Shown: piece after piece, positions 7,816 through 13,624 of the stretch
Layout: every line of letters starts with the position of its first letter
Numbering within the stretch: position 1 is the first letter of the stretch
DNA from: ZLKRG08 sp964565165
Lineage (GTDB): Bacteria; Actinomycetota; Actinomycetes; Nanopelagicales; Nanopelagicaceae
Direction: 5' to 3'
Assembly: GCA_964565165.1 (NCBI GenBank)
Contig: CAZMDJ010000027.1
Span: 1 to 14,602 of the forward strand
DNA length: 14,602 bases
Position numbers and translations under genes: made by a program
Notes under the pieces: generated by a model
Told to the model about the DNA's origin: nothing
The model's input: the letters and a program-made list of their open reading frames with translations, nothing else
Databases searched by the model: none

Positions 7816-8654
7816 ATGATTATTGGTGTACCTAAAGAGATCAAAACTCTAGAAGCTCGCGTTGCGCTAACTCCTGCGGGAGTTCGTGAATTAGTTAAGA
7901 ATGGCCATAAGGTCATCATCGAAACTGGCGCGGGACTTGGTTCAGCAATTACTAACGATGATTACATCGCTCAAGGTGCAGAGATTGCNNNNNNNNNNNN
8001 NNNNNNNNNNNNNNNNNNNNNNNNNNNNNNNNNNNNNNNNNNNNNNNNNNNNNNNNNNNNNNNNNNNNNNNNNNNNNNNNNNNNNNNNTAAACGCGGCAG
8101 TAATGGCTCGAGGTCTTGGCGCGGATGTAACCATTTTGGATCGCAATATCGCTCGTCTGCAACATATTGATTCGCTATATAACGGAACTATTAAAACATT
8201 AATGTCTAATGATCACGCGATTGAAGAACAGGTGCTGGATGCTGATTTGGTTATTGGCGCAGTACTTATTCATGGCGCAAAAGCACCAAAGCTAGTTAGC
8301 AATGAACTTGTATCACGTATGAAGCACGGTGCAGTACTTGTTGATATCGCAATCGATCAAGGTGGCTGCTTTGAAGATTCAAAACCAACAACACACGCTG
8401 AACCAACTTATAAAGTGCATAATGCAATCTTCTACTGCGTAGCTAATATGCCTGGCGCAGTACCGGTTGCTTCAACTTATGCACTTACAAATGCAACACT
8501 TCCATACGCGGTAGCGATTGCAAATAAGGGCTGGCAGAAGGCGCTTTCAGATGATGCAGATTTAGCTAAGGGTTTAAATGTTTGCGAAGGTAAAGTTGTT
8601 TACGAAGCTGTAGCAAAAGCCCATGGATATCAATTCACTAAATTATTTTCTTGA
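7816..8654 (+). CDS. ald: Alanine dehydrogenase (interrupted by an assembly gap)
   Basis: Alanine dehydrogenase interconverts L-alanine and pyruvate plus ammonia with NAD. The N-terminal fragment (7816-7988) reads MIIGVPKEIKTLEARVALTP and carries the substrate-binding R15. The C-terminal fragment starts at 8091 inside the NAD-binding Rossmann domain (GLGADVTILDRN) and includes the family stretches VLVDIAIDQGGCFE, with the conserved Asp, and YCVANMPGAVP. The lysine and histidine of the active site (near residues 75 and 96 in homologues) fall in the gap. A family length near 370 implies about 125 missing residues, or ~375 bases. The 100 N also puts the two fragments in different frames, an artefact of the placeholder and not a frameshift. 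Its last 32 bases overlap xerD. Streptomyces has ald in the same block. Confidence 0.93.
7989..8088. other. Assembly gap within ald, 100 N placeholder
   Basis: Exactly 100 N. The frame before the gap and the frame after it do not agree over 100 bases, which shows directly that the true gap length differs from 100. Confidence 0.95.
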
Positions 8655-9501
8655 TTATCTCCGCGTAGAAAAAGGCGCGGCAGCAAATACGATCTCTGCC
8701 TACCGCCGCGATTTAAATAAATATGTTGCATGGGCGCTCGAAAATCCTGGCGCACCAATTAAGGACTACGTTTTTTCTCTGAAAGATTTGGCTCCATCAT
8801 CTTTGGAACGTAATTACAGCGCGATTCGCTCTTTCCATTCCTATTTGAATCGTGAATTCTCCACGCCCGATCCAACTTGTGATTTGCCTGAAACAGGGAA
8901 GCGCCAGAGATTGCCGAAAGCTCTAACTGTTCAAGAAGTTACTACCTTAGTTGAATCAGCCAAGGATCCAAGTAATCCGATCTCGCTCCGTGATTACTTA
9001 CTTCTGGAACTTCTATACAGCACTGGCGCACGCGTATCTGAAGTAGTCGGTATCAATTTGAACGACATTTCAGAGAGCCAAGTTGGCGATGAAACGATCT
9101 TTGTGCTCAAGCTTCGAGGGAAAGGTGGCAAGGAACGTATCGTGCCGCTTGGCTCTTTTGCCAAAGCGGCGATTGATGATTACTTGGTGCGCTGTAGGCC
9201 ATCGCTACTAAAGAAGTTAAACGAGAACGCACTTTTCCTAAATTCTCGCGGAACCAGACTTTCCAGAGTCAGCGCCTGGGAGACGGTAAAGAGCGCATCT
9301 AGAAAATCAGGTTTAACTGCACGTGTAACGCCGCACGTATTTAGACATTCATATGCAACACATCTATTAGATGGTGGCGCTGATATTCGTGTTGTGCAAG
9401 AACTTCTAGGGCATGCATCTGTTACTACAACGCAGATTTATACCTTGATAACAATAGATAAGGTGCGCGAGTCATACAGACTGGCGCACCCTAGAGCTTG
9501 A
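8623..9501 (+). CDS. xerD: Tyrosine recombinase XerD
   Basis: A 292-residue site-specific recombinase of the XerC/XerD group, which resolves chromosome dimers at dif near the terminus. The N-terminal SAM-like core-binding domain (residues 4-75) includes FLDYLRVEKGAAANTISAYR. The catalytic domain carries the full set R137 (TGARVSE), K167 (LRGKGGKE), H238 and R241 (TPHVFRHSYATHLL), H264 (LLGHASVTTTQ) and nucleophile Y273. The C-terminal YRLAHPRA fits the family. The ATG at 8623 is the start that preserves the N-terminal helix. It lies inside ald, in another frame, with a 32-base overlap and no evident Shine-Dalgarno. Xer proteins of this actinobacterial block are normally called XerD by position. 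XerC cannot be excluded from sequence alone. Confidence 0.93.
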   Translation: MDINSLNYFLDYLRVEKGAAANTISAYRRDLNKYVAWALENPGAPIKDYVFSLKDLAPSSLERNYSAIRSFHSYLNREFSTPDPTCDLPETGKRQRLPKALTVQEVTTLVESAKDPSNPISLRDYLLLELLYSTGARVSEVVGINLNDISESQVGDETIFVLKLRGKGGKERIVPLGSFAKAAIDDYLVRCRPSLLKKLNENALFLNSRGTRLSRVSAWETVKSASRKSGLTARVTPHVFRHSYATHLLDGGADIRVVQELLGHASVTTTQIYTLITIDKVRESYRLAHPRA

Positions 9502-9509
9502 GAAAGAAT

Positions 9510-9905
9510 TTATAAACCGCGAAGTCTTCGAGCCAGAATTGAATTCTCGCCCTTTGCCTCTAAGTCGGAGATAATTACTGCAAGTGATTCACGAACAATA
9601 CGTCCACGATCTGCTGCTAAACCTAGATCACCGCGAAGCAAGATACGCGCTTGATCCAAATCAAATAGCTCATCTGGTGAAAGATAGACAGTAATTTTTT
9701 CGTCATGACGTTCGCGACCTGAAGGTGTGCGAGCAGTTGTTGCACGACGACGTTGTGTCTGACGAACTGCACCACTCTTCTTTGCAGGTTTAGTCGCTTC
9801 GATTGGCATCGCTGCATCTTCGGTAGCAACTACATCTGGAACAGAGACTAAAGGCTTAGCGCGAAATAGTTCATCTGCACCTGGTAGGGAAGCGCGACGG
9901 CTCAT
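9510..9905 (-). CDS. Small basic protein with ribbon-helix-helix-like C-terminus, partner of ParA
   Basis: A 131-residue protein. The N-terminus MSRRASLPGADELFRAKP is followed by a Pro/Ala/Arg-rich linker (about 30-68). The C-terminal part, residues 70-116, has the order strand (KITVYLS), helix (PDELFDLDQARILL), helix (GRIVRESLAVIISDLEAKG), which matches a ribbon-helix-helix DNA-binding fold. The ATG overlaps the parA stop in ATGA, and a strong GAGGAGG lies 6 bases upstream inside parA, so the pair is translationally coupled. ParA systems often pair with a small RHH centromere-binding protein whose basic N-terminus stimulates the ATPase. By that analogy this could be the ParB-like partner, which is an inference. 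It ends 8 bases from the end of convergent xerD. Confidence 0.8.
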   Translation of the reverse strand: MSRRASLPGADELFRAKPLVSVPDVVATEDAAMPIEATKPAKKSGAVRQTQRRRATTARTPSGRERHDEKITVYLSPDELFDLDQARILLRGDLGLAADRGRIVRESLAVIISDLEAKGENSILARRLRGL

Positions 9906-10783
9906 TTTGCTCCTCCTCGGGAGATTAATTCTCGGGCTAAACGGCGGTATGCATTTGCAGCGCTTGAGTTCTGTGCGTACTTAGTAATTGGTTCGCCTTG
10001 TACTGAGCTCTCTGAGAAACGAATTGTCTTAGCGATAATTGTTTCAAAGGTATCAGCAGGGAATTGTTCAACAATTCGCGCAAGTACTTCACGATTATGT
10101 ACCGCACGACGATCGTACATAGTTGCCAAGATGCCTGCTAATTTCAGATCAGGATTTAGCGCTGCACGTACCTTATTTAAGTTGTTATTAAGTTCGATAA
10201 AACCGTGAAGTGAGAACCACTCGCATTGCAACGGAACAATTACTTCATCAGATGCAACTAGTGCGTTGATTGCTAATTGACCCATTGTTGGCTGGCAATC
10301 GATAAGGATTACATCGTAGAAATCTTTTAGCGGAGTAAGTACGCGCTTTAAGAAGAATTGGCTACCGATTTCAGCGCCTAGCACTGTTTCTGCAGTAGCT
10401 AATTCGCGGTTTGCAGGTAGAAAATCAAGACCAGGCACTGAAGTTTTCAAAATAATATCTTCAGGATTATGGGAAGCATCCATAACTGCGTAATAAACAG
10501 TCTCTTCCTTTGGTAATTCATTTCCGCGAACGCCAAGACCAAGAGTCATGCCGCCTTGAGGATCGAAGTCGACAAGTAATACACGTCGACCAAGTTCAAC
10601 AAGTGCTGCGCCCAGATTGATGGTTGTTGTTGTCTTACCAACTCCACCTTTCTGATTAAAGATAGAAATTACCTTTGCGCCACCATGTGCAGTAATTGGT
10701 GTTGGAGTTGGAAGCGTCTTCGCTTCGGAATCTGTTAACGATGCGGTTGTAACAACCTCGTCAAATGTCGATTTAGCGTTCAA
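9902..10783 (-). CDS. ParA family ATPase next to scpA-scpB
   Basis: A 293-residue deviant Walker ATPase. Walker A KGGVGKTT is at 45-52 with the signature lysine K45, the A' motif VLLVDFDPQGG at 68-78, and Walker B DVILIDCQP at 157-165. A 35-residue Ser/Thr/Pro-rich N-terminal tail precedes the fold. ParA proteins dimerise on ATP, bind DNA nonspecifically and move cargo with a partner protein. This one lies in the xerD-scpA position where actinobacteria carry a second ParA (Rv1708, and PldP of C. glutamicum), separate from the parAB near oriC, so it is probably not the main segregation ParA. The start is TTG at 10783-10781, supported by AGGCAGG 8 bases upstream. It is divergent from scpA and opposite in strand to the flanking genes. 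Confidence 0.93.
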   Translation of the reverse strand: MNAKSTFDEVVTTASLTDSEAKTLPTPTPITAHGGAKVISIFNQKGGVGKTTTTINLGAALVELGRRVLLVDFDPQGGMTLGLGVRGNELPKEETVYYAVMDASHNPEDIILKTSVPGLDFLPANRELATAETVLGAEIGSQFFLKRVLTPLKDFYDVILIDCQPTMGQLAINALVASDEVIVPLQCEWFSLHGFIELNNNLNKVRAALNPDLKLAGILATMYDRRAVHNREVLARIVEQFPADTFETIIAKTIRFSESSVQGEPITKYAQNSSAANAYRRLARELISRGGAK

Positions 10784-10809
10784 GCGTTAAACCTGCCTTT
10801 CAAGGTTGA

Positions 10810-10838
10810 AACCTAGGTGGCATCGGGCGATAGTGCAA
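10810..10838 (-). promoter_or_regulatory. Promoter for the parA-RHH operon
   Basis: On the minus strand TTGCAC (10838-10833) and TAGGTT (10815-10810) are separated by exactly 17 bases, a good sigma-70-type arrangement. Transcription would start near 10803 and give a leader of about 20 bases containing AGGCAGG before the TTG start. Confidence 0.55.
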
Positions 10839-10858
10839 GTTTTTACGCTTAATTGCGA

Positions 10859-10864
10859 TAGGTT
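10859..10864 (+). promoter_or_regulatory. Possible -10 box for leaderless scpA mRNA
   Basis: TAGGTT lies 8 bases before the scpA ATG, and no Shine-Dalgarno is present. No convincing -35 is seen. With the divergent parA promoter it would fill the 89-base spacer. Confidence 0.35.
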
Positions 10865-10872
10865 TTCCGCCT

Positions 10873-11721
10873 ATGGAACTGCTAGATGAGACGCTAAATA
10901 ACCCAGAATCTACGGGTTTTGCTGTCCATCTAGAAAATTTCGACGGTCCATTTGACCTGCTTCTGCAGTTGATTTCTCGCCACAAGATGGATGTAACTGA
11001 GATTGCGCTTTCGATTGTTACCGATGAATTTATTGGCTACATCCGAAAGCTTGAAGAGAGCGGCGAAGGTTGGCAGTTAGATCAAGCAACTGAATTTTTA
11101 GTTGTCGCTGCAACGCTCTTAGATTTAAAAGCTGCGAAGTTGCTCCCTCAAGGTGAAGTTGAGGATGAGGGTGACCTTGCACTTCTTGAAGCTCGTGACA
11201 TTCTCTTTGCACGCCTTCTCCAGTACCGTGCATTTAAAGAGATTGCCGCAACTTTTGCAGAGCGAATTACTTTGGCCGAGAAGAGCTTTGCTCGCACCAC
11301 TGCGCTAGACCCACATTTTGCAGCTCTCTTGCCAGAGGTTTTAATTGGCGTTGGTCCTGAGCGCTTTGCAGTGATTGCTGATCGCGTCCTATTTCCAAAG
11401 GCGCCACCGGTGGTATCGGTAGAACATATCCACCGACCGTTAGTTAACGTGGCCGAGCAGAGTAAGTTCGTTATCGCAGCCCTACGCCTGGCTAAGCACC
11501 TAAGTTTTAGAGCCCTGGTCCATGATGCCGAGGAGCCAATGGTTGTGGTGGCAAGGTTCTTAGCCCTGCTTGACCTCTACCGCACCGGATCGCTCCGTTT
11601 CGAGCAACTTGAGGCCTTCACCGACCTTCAAATCAGCTGGGTCGGTTCTGAATCTGGTGAAATCACCGTTTCCGAAGAGTTTGATATGCCAGTAGTCCTT
11701 GAGGAGAGCTCAGATGAGTGA
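10873..11721 (+). CDS. scpA: Condensin kleisin subunit ScpA
   Basis: A 282-residue kleisin that bridges the SMC heads and binds ScpB, forming the SMC-ScpAB complex that compacts and helps separate chromosomes. The N-terminal SMC-neck-binding region holds the hallmark FDGPFDLLLQLI at residues 23-34, and the following helix EFLVVAATLLDLKAAKLLP is at 74-92. The C-terminal winged-helix region ends with an acidic tail (VLEESSDE). The length is normal for the family. The 3' end overlaps scpB by 8 bases. Base composition rises inside the gene: blocks 10981-11100 hold 50 G+C of 120, blocks 11521-11640 hold 68 of 120. Confidence 0.95.
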   Translation: MELLDETLNNPESTGFAVHLENFDGPFDLLLQLISRHKMDVTEIALSIVTDEFIGYIRKLEESGEGWQLDQATEFLVVAATLLDLKAAKLLPQGEVEDEGDLALLEARDILFARLLQYRAFKEIAATFAERITLAEKSFARTTALDPHFAALLPEVLIGVGPERFAVIADRVLFPKAPPVVSVEHIHRPLVNVAEQSKFVIAALRLAKHLSFRALVHDAEEPMVVVARFLALLDLYRTGSLRFEQLEAFTDLQISWVGSESGEITVSEEFDMPVVLEESSDE

Positions 11722-12259
11722 AATAAACCGATCAATTGAGGCCATCTTGATGGTAGTCGACGAACCGGTCTCAGAGACCACCTTGGCGACAATCCTCGAA
11801 CATACCGTTGAAGAGGTTGAGGCCGCCCTGGCTGCGCTTGTGAATAGCTATGAGGGTCGCGGCTTTGAGCTTAAGAAGATTAATGGCGGCTGGCGCTTCT
11901 ATAGCCACCCAGATCAGGCATCAGTAGTAGAGAAGTTTGTCCTTGATGGCCAGCAGTCTCGTCTGACTCAAGCAGCCCTTGAGACTTTGGCTGTTATCGC
12001 TTATCGCCAGCCAATCTCTCGCGCTCGAGTCTCAGCTATCCGCGGCGTAAATGTTGAAGCGGTTATGAAGACCCTGGTTAACCGTGGTCTGGTCGAGGAA
12101 GCGGGCGTTGAAGGGGAGTCAGGCGCGATTCTCTATAAGACCACCAGTTACTTCCTGGAGCGCTTAGGCGTTAACTCGATTGAAGATCTCCCAGCGCTTG
12201 CTCCGTACCTACCGGATTTGGCAGCCCTAGATGAGGTTTTGGATTCTCTAACCGATTAA
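11714..12259 (+). CDS. scpB: Condensin-associated winged-helix protein ScpB
   Basis: A 181-residue protein with two winged-helix domains (about 5-75 and 83-150). ScpB binds the middle of ScpA as a dimer and regulates SMC ATPase activity. The second domain carries the family stretch RLTQAALETLAVIAYRQPIS, followed by VSAIRGVNVEAVMKTLVNRGL. I chose ATG 11714, since GAGGAG lies at 11701-11706, 7 bases upstream. An in-frame TTG at 11699 would place that ribosome-binding site inside the gene. The start overlaps the scpA stop by 8 bases, indicating coupled synthesis of the two subunits. Codons are richer in G+C than those of most neighbours. Confidence 0.95.
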   Translation: MSEINRSIEAILMVVDEPVSETTLATILEHTVEEVEAALAALVNSYEGRGFELKKINGGWRFYSHPDQASVVEKFVLDGQQSRLTQAALETLAVIAYRQPISRARVSAIRGVNVEAVMKTLVNRGLVEEAGVEGESGAILYKTTSYFLERLGVNSIEDLPALAPYLPDLAALDEVLDSLTD

Positions 12260-12297
12260 CGTAAGATAAGCCCATCACGAAAGATGGGAATCTTACG
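12260..12297 (+). promoter_or_regulatory. Long hairpin filling the scpB-rluB spacer
   Basis: CGTAAGAT (12260-12267) pairs with ATCTTACG (12290-12297), and inside it CCCATC (12271-12276) pairs with GATGGG (12283-12288) around ACGAAA. The 14 pairs are interrupted only by AAG opposite A. The element begins at the base after the scpB stop and ends 3 bases before the rluB ATG. No T-run follows, so it is not a standard terminator. It would fold over the place where a ribosome-binding site for rluB should be. Confidence 0.6.
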
Positions 12298-12300
12298 GTT

Positions 12301-13008
12301 ATGGCAATACGTTTAAATAAATATATCGCTGAAGCGGGCGTTACTAGCCGTCGCGGAGCGGACTCTCTGATTGAAGCTGGCCGAGTTAAGGTCAATGGAA
12401 AGCGCATCACCGAATTAGGCTTCAAAGTAGATGAAAAGTCTAAAGTAGAGGTTGATGGTGAGACAATTTCTCTATCAAATACTAAGACTTATCTTGCACT
12501 GTATAAGCCTAGTGGTGTTCTGTCGACCATGTACGACCCAGATGGTCGACCGTCGCTAGCTGAACTTGTCGATTTTCGTAAAGAGCGCCTCTTCCATGTT
12601 GGCCGTTTGGATAAGGAATCTGAAGGGCTAATTCTCCTAACAAATGATGGAGAAATTACCTTTAGAGCGACCCATCCAAGTTATGGCCTCGAGAAGACCT
12701 ATCTTGTTCAGTACGAAGGGGAGCTTCCACGAGATGCAAAGGCGACCTTGACTAAGGGCGTCGAACTTGAAGATGGAATTGGTCGAGTAACTGGTTATAA
12801 AGAGCTGCCAAATAATTGGTTAGAGTTGAAGATTCACGAAGGTCGATATCACATCATTCGCCGTTTAATGGAGGCGGTCGGGGTAGAGGTACTTCGTTTA
12901 GTCCGCAGCCAGTTCGGTCCTATCCTTCTTGGTGATATGAAGGAAGGTCGTTGGAGAGATCTAAATGACGTTGAAGTGGTTAACTTATATAAAGCTTTAG
13001 ACTTATAG
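12301..13008 (+). CDS. rluB: Pseudouridine synthase, RluB/RsuA family
   Basis: A 235-residue rRNA pseudouridine synthase. RluB of E. coli modifies U2605 of 23S rRNA. An S4 RNA-binding domain spans residues about 3-47 (RLNKYIAEAGVTSRRGADSL), followed by the catalytic domain with the motif GRLDKESEGLILLTNDG at 101-117, in which D104 is the expected catalytic aspartate. The conserved late segment HEGRYHIIRRLMEAVG is at 179-194. The gene follows scpB, as in the conserved actinobacterial scpA-scpB-rluB order, but a hairpin occupies the 41-base spacer and no Shine-Dalgarno is evident. RsuA (16S) versus RluB (23S) specificity cannot be told from motifs. Context favours RluB. The stop is TAG. Confidence 0.92.
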   Translation: MAIRLNKYIAEAGVTSRRGADSLIEAGRVKVNGKRITELGFKVDEKSKVEVDGETISLSNTKTYLALYKPSGVLSTMYDPDGRPSLAELVDFRKERLFHVGRLDKESEGLILLTNDGEITFRATHPSYGLEKTYLVQYEGELPRDAKATLTKGVELEDGIGRVTGYKELPNNWLELKIHEGRYHIIRRLMEAVGVEVLRLVRSQFGPILLGDMKEGRWRDLNDVEVVNLYKALDL

Positions 13009-13019
13009 CAATAAAACCT

Positions 13020-13048
13020 TTTATCGGTATTTAGTAAATATCGATAAA
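13020..13048. repeat. Near-perfect A+T-rich palindrome downstream of rluB
   Basis: TTTATCGGTATTTA (13020-13033) and TAAATATCGATAAA (13035-13048) are inverted arms of 14 bases with one mismatch (a possible G-U pair in RNA) around a single G. It starts 11 bases after the rluB stop. No T-run follows on the plus strand. The arms contain two copies of the motif that recurs through this spacer, so an operator-type role is at least as likely as an RNA hairpin. Confidence 0.6.
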
Positions 13049-13203
13049 TTAATAAACCAGTAATACTCAAAATTGAATAACGTTTTATCGACAAACATGG
13101 CGCTCATTTGGTAATTTAAAAACGTTTTATCGACATTTAACTTTGTCCGATAATCAACTCGCAACGGACGCTTAATGTGGGAAATTTTAGATTTGTCGAT
13201 AAA
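13020..13203. repeat. Cluster of TTTATCGACA-like motifs upstream of aroH
   Basis: The 262-base spacer between rluB and aroH holds repeated copies of one motif. Exact TTTATCGACA is at 13084-13093 and 13126-13135 (plus) and 13194-13203 (minus). Variants are TTTATCGGTA at 13020-13029 (plus), TTTATCGATA at 13039-13048 (minus) and TTATCGGACA at 13144-13153 (minus). The two plus copies sit inside an identical 15-mer, AACGTTTTATCGACA, repeated exactly 42 bases apart. The likely meaning is multiple binding sites for one protein. The 9-mer TTATCGACA differs by one base from the DnaA box TTATCCACA. The remaining part of the spacer (13204-13258) shows nothing I can name. Confidence 0.7.
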
Positions 13204-13258
13204 GCTAGAAGTGGTGAAAGTGCCATTTCTAAATCCAACGAATTTTTCAAGCGAAAGG

Positions 13259-13264
13259 TAAACT
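13259..13264 (+). promoter_or_regulatory. Possible -10 box for leaderless aroH-tyrA mRNA
   Basis: TAAACT lies 6 bases before the aroH ATG. A GAAAGG at 13253-13258 is 12 bases from the ATG, too far for a good ribosome-binding site, and would be upstream of the transcript start. The motif cluster ends about 55 bases upstream. Confidence 0.4.
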
Positions 13265-13270
13265 CTCTAC

Positions 13271-13624
13271 ATGGGATTGAGGGCTATAAGAGGAGCGATT
13301 CAGGTCGAAGCAAATACACCTGATGCGATCGCTTCTGGTGTTAAGGAGCTCCTGCCTGCAATTCTCGAGGCAAACCAGCTATCCCCAGAAGGCGTGATTT
13401 CGGTACTACTTACCTGCACCCCCGATCTAAATGCAGCCTTTCCGGCAGCTTTCGCTAGAGAGATTGGCTTTGGCGCAGTCCCACTTCTATGTGCTGTAGA
13501 GATGGATGTACCAGGCGCTTTGCCGCTAGTTATTCGAGTTATGTTCCACGCTGAGCTGTCAGATAAGGCGAACCATGTCTATCTACGCGGCGCAACCGCT
13601 CTTCGTAAAGATTTAGCCCAGTGA
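13271..13624 (+). CDS. aroH: Chorismate mutase, AroH type
   Basis: A 117-residue monofunctional chorismate mutase of the trimeric Bacillus AroH class, converting chorismate to prephenate. Residues that match the known active site are R7 (AIRGAI), C74 and E77 (LLCAVEMDV), R89 (VIRVMFH) and Y104 (HVYLRGA), with the substrate-side segment TPDLNAAFPA at 50-59. The length is close to that of B. subtilis AroH (127), with a shorter tail. The stop overlaps the tyrA GTG by 4 bases (GTGA), so product and next enzyme are made together. Confidence 0.95.
   Translation: MGLRAIRGAIQVEANTPDAIASGVKELLPAILEANQLSPEGVISVLLTCTPDLNAAFPAAFAREIGFGAVPLLCAVEMDVPGALPLVIRVMFHAELSDKANHVYLRGATALRKDLAQ

Noticed and set aside
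7989..8103. Apparent frameshift in ald
   Set aside because: The frame change comes from the arbitrary 100 N. Both flanks match the expected frame of alanine dehydrogenase.
10784..10872. parS or dif site near the ParA, xerD and scpA genes
   Set aside because: No TGTTTCACGTGAAACA-like or dif-like 28-base sequence could be seen there or elsewhere in the window.
13020..13048. Palindrome as a standard intrinsic terminator of rluB
   Set aside because: The stem is almost all A:T and is not followed by a T-run on the plus strand.
13009..13270. Small protein gene or CRISPR array in the spacer before aroH
   Set aside because: Stops are frequent in all frames. The repeats are short, lie in both orientations and have irregular spacing, unlike a CRISPR array.
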